Below, in pieces: positions 22,430 to 33,074 of a DNA stretch of 64,000 nucleotides. This DNA comes from Crocodylus rhombifer (Eukaryota; Chordata; Crocodylia; Crocodylidae): contig JAVSML010024016.1 in assembly GCA_038503035.1 (NCBI GenBank), positions 914,558 through 978,557 on the forward strand, written 5' to 3'. The position numbers and the translations under genes are program-made. The notes under the pieces were generated by a model. That model had not been told where the DNA came from. It saw nothing but the letters and a program-made list of their open reading frames with translations, and did no database searches. How positions within the stretch are numbered: the first letter of the stretch is position 1; the number at the start of each line of letters is the position of its first letter.

Positions 22430-23460
22430 AACTCCCCATGAGGTGAGATACCCAATAAAGAACAGCTAAATTTCAGGGATTAAAAATCCAACTTTAATAA
22501 TCGGGGAAACACACTACCACAGAAATGGGGAAGACAAAACATAAAATAAAGGTTTATCACACACTAGCTCTTAATACTTTTTGCTCTCGCACCAGGCCAT
22601 TGCTCACTTCTTGTTCTCTGGTTAGTTCCAGTGGCAGGCAGAAATCACCTCTGAGCAATATTCCCCCAAGGTCTCAGCTTCTCTGCTGGCCTTCAGCACA
22701 TGGCCTCTGCCCCACTGCTCCAGCCTTTTCAGTTGTAGCTCCAAAGTGGCAGACTCCCTCCATCTCCACTCTCTGGGGCTTCACAACAGCTGCCTTCTGT
22801 GGACTCCAACAGGCTGCAGGCTGGCAGGCAGGTTCACACGGGCCTGCACACATGCATGTGCATACCCACCTTATTGTTTCTCCCCCTCCTCTTCTACAGC
22901 AAGCTGGCATTCTCAGGAAAGGAGTCCTTCCAGCAACATCCAGAGGGTAAGTGCAATGAGCCAGGGCACACCCAGCCCTTCTGCAATCCACCATTAACCC
23001 TCTTCCGACCAGAACAAAACCCATCTCCACCCAAAAAAGTGACTTTCAACATACAACAACAAACCAAGAAAGACTGCTCCATAATCATCAAAATAACAAA
23101 TGCTATTTACTCAATGAGACCATCTAGCCATGGGTCCATCTAGCCCAGCATCCTCTCTCACCCAGTGGCAGAGTATGGATGCTGATGGAGAGGGTAAACT
23201 GGACATGTCCAGTATCTACCACCCCCTACTCCTCTCCTGTTGCAGCATTCAGAGATTTAGGGACTTCAGATTTTGTGTCTGCACCCATCTCATCCAAGAA
23301 GTATCCATTCTTTTGGACTGGGTCAAGCTACCAATGTCTACAACATCTTATGCCAATGAGCTCCACAAGTTAATTGCACACTGTGTGAGAAAGAGCTCCC
23401 TTTGTTACTTTTAAACAGTTAGAGTGGAGCTAGCCTACTGAATGGATGGTAAACTGTTTA
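22430..23460. other. No gene recognised
   Basis: Mixed sequence with GC-richer patches near 22640-22960. The ORF at 22525-22950 (141 codons) has no recognised domain and is overlapped by opposite-strand ORFs, so it is not called. Confidence 0.4.
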
Positions 23461-23499
23461 ATCTCTGCTGACTCCAAGACAAAACCAAGACCACCCCAA

Positions 23500-24310
23500 C
23501 CTCAGTCACTGAGGTCCAGTATGCTGACGATGCTGTAGTATATGCTCACTAAAACAGACCTTCAGGCGATCATCGACTTCTTTACCAAGGCATACAAGAA
23601 AATGGAACTGATGCTTAGCATTTAGAAGACTAAGGTCCTCTACCAACAAGCCCTTAATGACAAGTCCCCAGCTCCAGTAATTCAGATTCACAGTGAGACT
23701 GACAAATGTTGAGTACTTCCTGTACCTCCGAAGCCATCTCTCACAGAAGGCTGACATTGACAAAAAAATCCAACGTTGCCTCAAACGTGAAAGTGCAGCT
23801 TCTGGATGCTTGAGGAAATAGGTGTTCAAAGATCATGACATCAGATCCAAAACCAATCTCACGGTTTATCAAGCAGTTGTAATCCCTATCTGACTGTACA
23901 GGGCTGAGATGGGGACAACGTACAGGAGGCGCCTCAAGCCTCTGGAGAAGTACCATCAGTACTGCCTGCAGAAGATCCTTCGAAACCAGGTGTACCAAAA
24001 TTAGGATCCTCTTGCAAGGTAGCGCCACAAGCTTTGAGGCAATGGTTATCTGACATCAACTTTACTGGGTCTGCCAAATCATCCAGCTGTCTGACTCCAG
24101 ATTCCTGAAGCAAGTTTTATTCTCCCAGCTCAGTTAAGACATACGCTCAAGAGGAGAGCAGAGAAAGCAGCCCAAGAATGTCCTCAAGGCTAACTTGAAA
24201 AAATGCAACATTAATATCAACTCATGGGAGACAAATGGAGGTGTCTGGATGCAGCATATTAGGAACCCCATGGTTCAGATCTGGCCCAGAGGAACCACAG
24301 TTTGAGGCTC
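23500..24310 (+). pseudogene. Non-CR1 LINE reverse transcriptase, decayed
   Basis: A reverse transcriptase remnant clearly different from the CR1 copies. The plus strand at about 23511 reads 'EVQYADDAVVYAH', the YADD catalytic box of the RT palm. With frameshifts it continues 'DLQAIIDFFTKAYKKMELML', 'KTKVLYQQA', 'VEYFLYLRSHLSQKADIDK', 'VFKDHDIRSKTNLTVYQAVV', and 'RRLKPLEKYHQYCLQKILRN'. These follow the order palm, thumb and C-terminal domain of non-LTR retrotransposons of an RTE-like or related clade. At least five stops or frameshifts occur (near 23551, 23621, 23711, 23818, 23890). No 3' tail was identified. The clade is uncertain. Confidence 0.75.
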
Positions 24311-24805
24311 CCTGATTTAAGACGGTTTTCTAAAACAGAAATACAGCATGTGACGGAAGAGAATGGCCCTTACAATGTCCTTGCTCCTGCCATGAGGTTG
24401 TTTAAAACTATTCGTAGTTGCTTAGCAACATAGAAGAATACTGCATCCAAGAACACTTCAGACTCTTTCACTGTGTCCATAAGCTGGCTGGGAGCCAGAA
24501 GGACATGCTAGGTATTAACATGCATAGGGCCATACTGACCATCTCGGCACAATGGCTTAGCATCTCTACATTCAGCACTGTTACAAGCAGCTTTAGAATT
24601 AGAGCATATTTTACCCAGACAAGGTAGGTATCAGTCTAATTATAGTCTTGTGTTTTAGGCCTGTTCAGGCTCACTAGCAGGGTATGGGAATCCCTCAAAG
24701 GAAAACAGCACAAACCTTGTAGTCTAAAAGTCTTGGGTGTTATGATTATTCAGGCTGAAATACTAGCAGTGCTGACTTGATGCCTGATCTTTTTGTTAAG
24801 TCTGG

Positions 24806-24893
24806 AAAAGGCTAATCCTTCCTCAGGGACAGGGCTGGACCAGACAACCTCCAGAAGTCTCTTCTGTCCCTACTTGTCTATGATTCTATGGAA
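24806..24893 (+). mobile_element. CR1 LINE, very short 3' tail
   Basis: The last roughly 90 bases of a CR1: CTTCCTCAGGGACAGGGCTG, a diverged AGAAGTCTCTTCTGTCCCTA in place of the usual GAGGTCCCTTCC, and tail TGTCTATGATTCTATGG. Extreme 5' truncation is common for CR1. Confidence 0.8.
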
Positions 24894-24899
24894 CATCTT

Positions 24900-25400
24900 T
24901 CTGCAGTGCCTGGGTATTAAATATTACACAACACTTTGGGTAAAAGCAAGAATTGGCCTTGGTATTCTTTGTCAAAATTCTGCACATTGTATGACAAACT
25001 CTGTGCATATTTTCCATGTCAAAGGTAGATGACATGTTATAGACCTAAGCCCCAGCTGCAAGAATCAAACCACAATGACAGAATCTTTTCTTTCATAGAA
25101 AAAAGAAGATTGCCACCCTGATCAGACAGTTCAAAGAAGTCCACCTGCGTCTGCTGACAGCCTGAAACAAATCACTCTGAGAGGCATGAATGGCCACAAG
25201 CACTCCAAAAAAGTTGATATTACCACAAACTACTGCTCTGGGAGCATGGCGACAAAAGCAGCCTATCAGAGGACTTTATGTTGTGTAGAAAAGAGCAGTG
25301 GACCTGGCTTGTTCACTCACCTAGATGTACCCCATTTATTCAGGTGTGCATGCATGGCCCCCCCTGTTCTGTGCGGCCAGTTTTTGCCACAGTAGCTGCA
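24900..25400. other. Unique DNA, no gene seen
   Basis: No recognisable gene, RNA or repeat. Confidence 0.5.
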
Positions 25401-25632
25401 GAGGTCTCCACCCACTCCCACTTTCAGTGGCACAACAAGCAGAGTTGGCACCCAGGGCAAGCTCCGCTGGGGGGGAGGGACAGTGTGGGGGCTCCCAGAG
25501 CAGAGGAAAAGCATGTGGGTTCCAAAGGGGGGAGGGGGGGCAGCAGGAACTCCTAAATAATCCCTGGCTGAGCTACTGCTACCACCACCATGCACTCTGC
25601 CTGCCTTGGCTGTTGTGCTCAAAGTGGCAGCA

Positions 25633-25910
25633 GCATGGGTGACTGGTGCCTCCCAAGTCTGAGGGATGGGAACCAGATCACCAATGGGGGTGGGGGGGAG
25701 TCCCGCAGCAGGCTGATCACTGACCGGGGGGGAGTCCCCCAAGAGCTGATTGATGACTGGAAGGGAGTCCCCTAGTCCCCCAGCAGCTTGGTGAAAATGG
25801 AAGTGTACTTCTGGTGGCATTTCTGATTTCACAGCTGGTGCTTCCAGGGGGTGCACAGTCGATCTCAGAGGGTGCATGTGCACCCCTTATGCATTGCCGA
25901 TGGGCAGCAA
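25633..25910 (+). mobile_element. GC-rich dispersed element X, copy 1
   Basis: Begins ATGGGTGACTGGTGCCTCCC and ends near TGCATGTGCACCCCTTATGC. The same ordered blocks (GACTGGTGCCTCC, GCTGATCA, GGGGGTGCAC...GTGCAYCCCTTAT) occur at 51607-51962 on the plus strand and 36305-36542 on the minus strand, which defines a dispersed family. It is C/G-rich with poly-G/poly-C tracts, and the overlapping ORFs on both strands are composition artefacts. Transposon class unknown. Confidence 0.6.
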
Positions 25911-26060
25911 GCAGTGATGCTGCCAGGACACCAACTCTACAAGGGGTGGAGGGAGATTCCAGTGCACCTGGTAACTTGATATCTGGGGTAGGTGCGCCTC
26001 TCGCTCGCCCCTACTTATGCTACTACTCTATTCACTTGCTAGAACCCCATTCTAATTTTA

Positions 26061-26365
26061 GGCTGCCTATAGATGTGTTTGTTCATGTTCTAATTACAAT
26101 GCTCCAGTGTTGCCTCACCATCACGTGTACTAAGTTGCCTCCCCTGCCCCGCGTTTCAAAATGGCCACAGGGGCACTTTAAATAAACTTCATTGAATAAG
26201 TTTTATTTAAAGTGCCCCTGCAGCCATTTTGAAATGTGTGTGCAGGGGCGGGTGTGGGGGAGTGATTAATACATGTGATGGTGAGCAGTTTTATTAGAGC
26301 ATCTGTTTGGGAACTGCTCTAATTAACCCCCCCTCCCCCATCTCCATGCACATATATTGGCAGCC
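26061..26365. mobile_element. PIF/Harbinger-like MITE with TTA duplication
   Basis: A 305-bp near-complete foldback. The ends are GGCTGCCTATAGATGTG and the complement of GGCTGCCAATATATGTG. TTA flanks both sides (26058-26060 and 26366-26368), the 3-bp TWA-type duplication typical of PIF/Harbinger elements. Inner arms pair over about 90 bp, for example TTTCAAAATGGCCACAGGGG at 26155 against its near complement at 26215, with the loop at about 26190-26200. Non-coding. Confidence 0.8.
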
Positions 26366-26369
26366 TTAA

Positions 26370-27344
26370 AGTCTGTTTGCTATGTCCTTCCCCTCTTGCC
26401 AGAGTCAATGTCTCTCCTCCATGTCTTCCAGCTGCCCCCTGTCATTTGCCATCTTGATCCCAGATGCATGGTATTCCCCTCATCCCACTCCAGTAGTAAT
26501 TAGTAACATTTAGAATCTGTTCAGTATTCGGAGCCATTTAGACCCATGTATATCCAGATAAATCCATACATTCTGGCTTTGTCTATTGTATTATTTCTTT
26601 CCTGAATTATTTTTTAATTGTTTGGACCATCTATTTTCATTTTTCATTTTCAAAATGCAGCTTAAGCCATTATCATTTGAATCATACAGCAGCTTCTGTA
26701 ACTTGTTTCTTGATTTTGAAAATGTCAGTTGTAGTCAGCAATATTTATCAATTCTGTGTGAAAGACATAATCATAGAGCTTAGATTAGGGCCACAGAACA
26801 TTGAAAGGGTTTTGTTTTTAAACGTTGGGTTATGTATTTCTCAACCCACAATGTGGCGAAGAGAAGGGCGAGGCTTTTATACTGTATATCAGATTATTCC
26901 AGCAAAAAAAATAAAGTGCTATCAAGAGGAAGCTTTAGGTTTCTAGGTGTATTTTGAATTTTACAGGTTTACTTTCCATTTCTGAAACATCACTCTTTTT
27001 ACATTTGTGGTCAATCTTTTGACATTTGAAATAGATATAGCAGTTTCATAAATACTTCTCACCACTAGTTTAGCTGGACATGCTCCACAGTGAACCATAA
27101 TTGTAGCCCTTTGAAAATTGTTAGAACACAACCGATGAGTGCAAGGATGTTGGAAACACTGCCTGGAGCTGTTGAAGAATTTGACTGGGTTCTTTTGTTC
27201 TCAGATCCATTTAGCCAGCAGCGAAAAATAGAAAATGAGCTTTACGTGTGTTCTATTCTCCTGATGTTACCTGATGTAAGAAGAGGTAGAGGGGTATAAA
27301 CTGTAGGGGAGAAATGTTTATACAATGTAACTCCCTTTGTATGT
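26370..27344. other. Unique AT-rich DNA, no gene seen
   Basis: No gene or element recognised. Confidence 0.5.
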
Positions 27345-27659
27345 ATAGCCACTAGGGCCATGTGAAGCGTCGGTCGCTGATTCGATTTGGCCCAATTCAG
27401 CAGCCTAATCTCTGAATCCGAACTGAGTCAGGATACCCTTTAATCTCGCCAAATTGAATTGGAACCCTGCAAATCCATTTGGAGAGATTCAGAGATTTGG
27501 TGATTCAGACATAGACCCAGCTTTAAATGTTTTTTGTTTTTTTTTACATAACTCAAGGTACCAGGTGGCTCGTGAATGCTGAGATGCTGGGGCAGATGGA
27601 GCATTCCACAGGAGTGCGTGGGGGTGGACCTGGAAATGGCTCAGCGACTGGTGCCTCCT

Positions 27660-27765
27660 GGGTCTTTTATCTGTATATCCCTACAGGGGCAGGACGATAT
27701 TGCCCCTTTTCCCAGTGTTTAATATATAATGTTCTGTTCTGCTGTTTAAATCTATCCTATCCTGG
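27660..27765 (+). repeat. Shared 100-bp module, copy 1
   Basis: Blocks TCCCTACAGGGGCAGGACGA, CAGTGTTTAATATATAAT and CTGCTGTTTAAATCTATCCT match the segment at 35905-36006 at most positions. Here it sits inside the hAT element's core. Confidence 0.8.
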
Positions 27766-27815
27766 GAGGGCACCTGGGGTCCCGCCATGGCCGAACACTG
27801 AGCCATCGGGGCACT

Positions 27816-27834
27816 GGGGGGGGGGGGGGGGGGG
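27816..27834 (+). repeat. Run of 19 G
   Basis: An unbroken 19-base G homopolymer in the core of the hAT foldback. It is prone to length change and sequencing error. Confidence 0.9.
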
Positions 27835-28084
27835 CCGCCACTGAGCACGCGGGGGGCCCCCTGCACTCCTGGGGGACACTGCATCCACCCCACCATTGCA
27901 TCATTCACAAGCCACGCCTGGTACCTTGAGGTATGTAGAAAAAACACTTAAAGCTGTGTCTATGGCTGAATCGCTGATTCTCTGAATTGGCATCGAATCC
28001 AGATCAACAAATTGAATCACTGTCCCCTATTTGGGCCAAATCCGAATCAAATACAGCCTGTTTTGCAAACTCCTAATAGCCACC

Positions 28085-28440
28085 AAAGGTCACTCTGCAG
28101 AAGTGACAGATCCAGAGTCCCAAAAGGGGATACTGAGCTTGCTAGATGAGAAGAATCAAAAATGTACTTTACCTATAAAACATGAGCATCTTACAAATCT
28201 AAGGTATGGCTCAAGTAAGACCATAATTTAATATTTTGAGCAGCAAAAATTACAGCTGTGTGCTTGGTGATCCTACTGAGGGAATGAATTGAATGGAGCC
28301 ACTGAAGAAAGAGGCAGAGGTTGAAAAGCTTGGAAGTTGCAAATGCTTGAGGAGTGGGAGGCTGTGAAGTGTGGGGGTGGGGAAGAGGGTGGGGGCAGTT
28401 AGTGCTTCAGTGATCTTGCTGAGGATCTATGGGGGTTATC
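28085..28440. other. Unique DNA, no gene seen
   Basis: No recognisable gene or repeat. Confidence 0.5.
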
Positions 28441-28515
28441 TTTATTTCTAGTCATGGCCCTCGCCAGTTATGAAATGCAACGGCACATCCAGACAAGCGC
28501 AGTCATGTGGTATAT

Positions 28516-28541
28516 GGCACTGCAAACACGTTTGCAGTGCC
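28516..28541. repeat. Perfect palindrome, 12-bp arms
   Basis: GGCACTGCAAAC, AC, GTTTGCAGTGCC. Confidence 0.95.
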
Positions 28542-28613
28542 ACATAACGCATAGTGCAGAGTTCTCCATGCTGCCCAAGCATGAACTGCTCTGTGTTTTT
28601 TTCCTGTATTTTA

Positions 28614-28645
28614 TTTTTGACCCCTGGATATCCAGGGGTCAAAAA
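28614..28645. repeat. Perfect 32-bp palindrome, no loop
   Basis: The 16-base half TTTTTGACCCCTGGAT is followed directly by its exact reverse complement. The A/T-rich flanks continue to pair imperfectly. Confidence 0.95.
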
Positions 28646-28873
28646 ATAAACAAAGATAATCACAGAAAAAAACCCAAAACAGCGCACACTCAGGCAGCAT
28701 GTGCTGCTAAAAAGTGGAACCAGGCTGCCCGGAGCCACACTGCAGCTGCTGACCAGGCTCCGCCTGACAGGATCACTCTGGCTGTGGCTCTGGGAGGACG
28801 GTAGGACCCCAGGTAAGGCTGCTGGGGCCAGCACTGTGCTGGTCCCAGCCTCCCCTACCCCACCCAGGGCAAC

Positions 28874-29161
28874 TTGCTGTGTTCCAAAGCACATGTGGCA
28901 CAGGCAGAACCCAGGGACAAGAATCGGCGGTGCAAGGTGTGCCGCCGCTACTTCTCCCTGGGGAACCAAACATCCACGAACATCTGGACGCACCCTCAGA
29001 GTCTGAAGTTCCAGGGGAAGAATGTGATGAGTCAAGAGGAGCAATGGATTTTGAGAAGTAAATTCTCCCATTCACTCTGCATGTATGGATGGGTCTCATG
29101 TACTCAAAGACATGACCAAAAAAAGAGCTCTGAGGAGTGGAGGCTGCTGCCCAGGAGGTGA
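28874..29161 (+). other. ORF with zinc-finger-like Cys/His pattern
   Basis: A 95-codon plus-strand ORF contains 'RRCKVCRRYFSLGNQTSTN' followed by 'IWTH', giving C-x2-C then a His about 19 residues on. This resembles the start of a BED-type zinc finger, the N-terminal DNA-binding domain of many hAT transposases. The second expected His is not clear ('THPQSLK'). Opposite-strand ORFs of 142 and 207 codons overlap, so coding status is uncertain. It may be a transposase scrap captured in the TIR element, or coincidence. Confidence 0.3.
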
Positions 29162-29983
29162 TGACATGGCTGAGTTTGATGAAGCATTTCCCACGTGGCA
29201 AACAATGAGTGCAGTGTTAATCATGCAAGGCCTGAGGTGTTTTCCTGCACCTCCCATACGTGGCAGCCTGTCAGCTAAAAGGGATGAAATGAGAGAGGCA
29301 ATATAGTGCCAATAAACTATAGTCAACATTAATTACCAGACCAATCCCAGGGACAACTGACAGTCAATGTCTTCCAAGACTAGCGTGAACCAAGTCTGGG
29401 ATATCTCAACTGCATGGCACTTTTTCACACTGAGAGGCCAGTAACCAAATGTTGTAAGTGGAATGCATGTCACTGCTCCAGAAACAGGCTGAGCGTTCAT
29501 CTTATGTCAGGCATTTCAGAAAAAGCCATGTTGCAGCTCTATGTAGATTTACCCAGTGCCTGTTCCTTTTTCAACCTTTTCCCACTAGAAGATAAACTAA
29601 ATAATATCTGAGTTTATGCCTTTGTCAGACTTCCAAATCATTATGCAGGAATGACACAAAAAATAGACACCATCAGTTCATTCATTCCTAATGGGAATTA
29701 TTCTTTTTCTCCAATACACTATAAATAACCTTTGTAACTTGTCCAAATTTGAATGTTACCAACAATTCCATTATAAAGCCCTGGAAGGGCTCTAGCTCTG
29801 TTTTCCTACAAAATGAATGTCTGGATCTCCATCAGAGTGGTAGTTTGACTCTTAAATATTTTATGAGCATGAAGAAGAACCCATCTCCACCTCTGCTCAC
29901 CCTTATTACATGCAGATTATGACTCCATTTTTTTTAAAATGTCCTTGGAGGGCAAGTAGTTCAAGGGTACCAGTGTCAAAGAT
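29010..29983. other. Unique DNA, no gene seen
   Basis: Apart from the end of the zinc-finger-like ORF, nothing recognisable. Confidence 0.5.
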
Positions 29984-29991
29984 CTCTGGAT

Positions 29992-30307
29992 TAGGGGTGT
30001 CAAGCTCATCTGGCCTTGCAGGCTAGATGAGTAGCCCAGGACTGATCTATGGGTTGGATAAACAGCTCAGGGCTAGTCCCACAAGCTTTCCCCCACTCTT
30101 CACCAGATGTCAGATTCTGGTTAGTCCAGGATTACATCGCACATGGCACCCAGGCTCTGATTGTACTGAAACACAAATGGGACATGGTGCCTTCACCAGA
30201 TGATCTGGGACAGAGGCCATGTGTAGCGATGGGATCAGCACTGGAGACCAGATGATGTGGCTCCACAGGCCAAATCTGGTCCACAGGCTGTGTCTTTGAC
30301 ACTGCTG
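29992..30307. mobile_element. hAT (Charlie-like) MITE
   Basis: 316 bp. Ends are TAGGGGTGTCAA and the complement of CAGCAGTGTCAA, a 12-bp TIR of the CAGGGGTGTCAA type seen in hAT-Charlie elements. The 8-bp flanks CTCTGGAT (29984-29991) and CTCTAGAA (30308-30315) match at 6 of 8 positions, consistent with an aged hAT duplication. Subterminal CATCTGGCC/GGCCAAATCTGG motifs are inverted. Non-coding. Confidence 0.78.
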
Positions 30308-30315
30308 CTCTAGAA

Positions 30316-31975
30316 GAACCTATTGTTATTGGTGATAGAGTGAGAGAAGAAACGTGGCCTAAAGTATATATGGAAGGAGATCAAGTCTCTCTTCAAATAT
30401 ACCTTAACCCTTTGAAGATGTCCTGGGAGCCTACCTATTTCCTTGTGAGATTCCTGCTGTCCAGATAGATATGGAGGTTAGCGAAATATTATTTCAAACA
30501 TATGGATTTTTCTGGTATGAGATATTCTTCAGGCTTTTATGTACATGATGGGGCTGTCAGTAGATATATTCTCTAAAGTGTGATTGATTTATATTAATTC
30601 TCACTTTAGGAAATGAATTAATTTGTTTCAGACCAGCAGTAGCATTGCCCGTGTAATGTACAAAATGGCCCTTGCAAGTTTAAAACTGATAATCTTACTT
30701 TAGTGTTCCATAAATAAAATACTAGAAAGGATGGTCTCAACTGCACAGTTGGCAAACACTGAGTTCTATATCACAAGCTCCCACTTGCTCTGGGTATTTT
30801 TCCATCACTGGGTCTCTCTCAACTCTTGTATTCAATTCAAACATAGAGTAATTTACAAAAGCCTTATGCCCTGAAGCAGTCTGAATATTTAGGACTACTG
30901 AATTTAGCACTACTGAATGTAAGTTAATAGAGTTTGGGTTATCACAAACTTTTGTCCACTGCCTAGATCTCTACAGGATGCTGTAAGCAATTGCAGATGC
31001 AGAGAAAATTGGTTCACAAAAGGCTGACAACAGTAATGCTGCAAACAGGTGGAGAAAAAAAATGTCTGAACTATGTCTATGCATACTTAATGACTGTGGC
31101 TTATTTCTACTGAATGGGATTGAAGGTGAGTTGTTTTGTTTTGTTTTGTTTCTATATTTTTAAACCAATATTTTAAAAGTTATTCCTTGACATGGAAATT
31201 AAACCAAACTAGAAATAACTTGTTTCTGAGAGATTTAGGGCAGGAAAAGAAACTTTATTTTTAATTAAAAGAAGAACCTCCTAGAGTAGTTATCCATACC
31301 ACAAGCCATATCTGAACAAAACTTTGAGAACGAATGGTATGTTTCAAGGGAGCCCATCAATTTAAAAATAAAAGCTTTGAAAAAAAATTGTTCTTACTAT
31401 TCTTAAAATTAATACCCAACTTTGCTCTAAGTGACAGATTATGGAAAAATATTCTTTTTTTTTTCCAGGGGTCAGAGAGGTTGTTTTTTTGTCCAGTTGA
31501 TAACACTATGGACTCATATCAGGATTTTAGCAGCATCCGTGAAGCCCTCCACAACTTTCACCATTTCACTGCAGTCAGTTTCCCCTATTTGCATGGATAC
31601 TTCACTTAGGGGAATTAAACGATTTGAAAATATCATCATAACACCATCCAAACTGAAAGTAGCAGGCCTTGAAATTGGTTCTAAGTATGTTATGGGTTTG
31701 ATAAGATTTAAGTTGTCGGTTTCCCTTTAAGTCTTCCCCTCTTGTTTTTCATTCCATATGGTTTTGGAGAGAGAGATTGCAGCTACTGCTGAATGTTTGC
31801 AATTCCATGAGGAAGTCTCTTCCTGTGGAATTTTTGGCCTCATGAGATGCACATAATGCTGGCTGACTATCTCACAGGACAGTGTAGTTTTATGATATTT
31901 CCAGTCCAATTTTACAGCATAAGAGGCACAGCTATGAGACAAATCTCATTCATTTAGGGGTAAGGCAAGTACAAC
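30316..31975. other. Unique AT-rich DNA with a TTTTG repeat
   Basis: No gene recognised. A (GTTTT)4 run is at about 31132-31151. A polypyrimidine-AG sequence (T10 then CCAG) lies at about 31456-31469, but I could not support an exon after it. Confidence 0.45.
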
Positions 31976-31976
31976 A

Positions 31977-32303
31977 TTCCCATTTATTGAGAGTGTGTTC
32001 ACCCTTTAGAGACAAGGAGAAGTCCAGGTGAACAACTGGAATATAGGACTTGAGCTAGGGGCACAGGTGACCGCCGCCGTGCCTGTCCCCTTGACCCTTC
32101 TCTGGGTCCGGTTGCCCCACTGGGCAAAACACCGCCCTTATGGGCTGGGGTCTGCCACCCCACACACCACGCCTCCCCGGCGCCACAGTGCCTCTCTGGC
32201 ACAGACAATAGTGCCCCGGTGGCACTGTGCCCCTACTGGGCACCTGGAACCCCCAAGCTGTTGGGGAGCCCCGCTGAGGCCTCCTCACTCCCCTACAGCC
32301 TCA
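31977..32303 (-). other. CpG-rich segment, possible solo LTR or 3' UTR
   Basis: This is one of the few CpG-dense stretches of the window (CpGs at GACCGCCGCCG, CCCCGGCGCC, CCCGGTCCTCCGG). On the minus strand it could start TGTAGGGGAGTGAGGAGGCC near 32300 and run to an AATAAA polyadenylation signal (plus-strand TTTATT at 31983-31988). TG start, high CpG and a terminal AATAAA would fit an LTR of a Gypsy- or ERV-type element, or the 3' UTR of a minus-strand transcript. No TG...CA plus target duplication was confirmed. Confidence 0.3.
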
Positions 32304-32565
32304 CCCGGTCCTCCGGTGCAAACTATAACATAAGCTCAAGCCACCCGGCTATAACATAAACCACACAGAGTCTCCCTGCTCCAAACATAAACACAAGCCC
32401 CACCAAGGCTCTCAAGCCTACCTCCCTTTAGGGCGTTCTTGTTCCCCGCGTCATCGCAGCCGGTTAGCGTGGTAAGGCTGCAACCACTAACTCGGGCCAC
32501 TCAGCTCAGCCGCAGAGCTCCTGCTCCTGCGGCAGCCAGAAGGGAACTGCTGGGCAGGCTCTGGC
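32304..32565. other. GC-rich segment continuing upstream on minus strand
   Basis: Contains two units of CTATAACATAA about 25 bp apart (32323 and 32349) and further CpGs (CCCCGCGTCATCGCAGCCGG at about 32435). No ORF or family is recognised. Confidence 0.35.
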
Positions 32566-33069
32566 CTAAGCTGTGGACCAGGGCATTGACTGCATCGAAA
32601 GGATGTATCTCTGAATTTTCCCATCCTTACCACTGATAACAATCATTCGCACCAGTCTGGGGAGAAGTGAAAACATTTCAGGGTATAGGCCCTCAATGCT
32701 GATGGACCCTCTGAGTGTGGGGGGAAGATGCTGTTTGCCACCTAGTTCCATCACCATGGATGAAAAGAGCTGTGATATACACTCTTCAGTCAGCCAGAAT
32801 TGAACCAGGTCCCTTGACCAGTTGCTTACCCTGCCCTTGGACTCTAAGTTATGCAGCACTGAGAAGTCTTGATCTGAGCCTCCCTGAGCTTCCACTGGAA
32901 AACCTGCAGGGCTGAGAAGTCTTACGGTTAGATGATGGCAATGGCGCTGGAGTTCTTGGTTCTTCATGAGTCTTATCTGTTGCCTGCATGTGCCAAGAGA
33001 TGTCAGAGGTTCTTTATCCCTCAAACAGACCCTTGCTGGGCTGAGGGGGAACTCTCCTTCCACTGCCAC
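32566..33069 (-). other. Unassigned minus-strand ORF, 167 codons
   Basis: A continuous frame with ordinary amino-acid composition, including 'HNLESKGRVSNWSRDLVQFW', 'LTEECISQLFSSMVMELGG' and 'LLPRLVRMIVISGKDGKIQR'. It lies upstream, on the same strand, of the CpG-rich segment ending in an AATAAA signal. I do not recognise a domain. It could be a retroelement product remnant, a retrocopied or host exon, or a chance ORF. No overlapping ORF explains it as a shadow of a known gene. Confidence 0.3.
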
Positions 33070-33074
33070 GAGGA

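Larger units (their letters stand above)
27353..28075. mobile_element. hAT foldback element with 8-bp duplication
   Basis: A 723-bp element flanked by a perfect 8-bp direct repeat ATAGCCAC (27345-27352 and 28076-28083). This is the hallmark duplication length of hAT transposons. Ends are TAGGGCCATGTGAAGC and the complement of TAGGAGTTTGCAAAAC. Arms fold back on each other: GGTACCAGGTGGCTCGTGAA at 27555 pairs with the complement near 27905. The core includes a roughly 100-bp module (27660-27765) found again at 35905-36006, and a run of 19 G. It is non-coding and related to the element at 17364-17968. Confidence 0.88.
28482..28994. mobile_element. TIR element with perfect palindromes
   Basis: Ends are approximate inverted repeats (GGCACATCCAGACAAGCGC at left; the right end complement reads GGTGCGTCCAGATGTTCGTG). 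Inside are two perfect palindromes. The first, 28516-28541, has 12-bp arms (GGCACTGCAAAC) and a 2-base loop. The second, 28614-28645, is a loopless 32-bp palindrome centred on GGATATCC. A zinc-finger-like stretch overlaps the right part (see 28874-29061). The start resembles the segment at 19201 (CATGTCCAGACAAACAC). Confidence 0.5.

Noticed and set aside
25317..25883. 188-codon minus-strand ORF
   Set aside because: It overlaps repeat element X and G-run tracts, so it is a composition artefact.
28448..29071. 207-codon minus-strand ORF
   Set aside because: It spans two palindromes and overlaps the zinc-finger-like ORF on the other strand. Its translation is Cys/Leu-rich with no family resemblance.
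31456..31730. Exon after the T-run and CCAG at 31469
   Set aside because: The acceptor-like site is good, but there is no convincing donor or protein-like frame after it.
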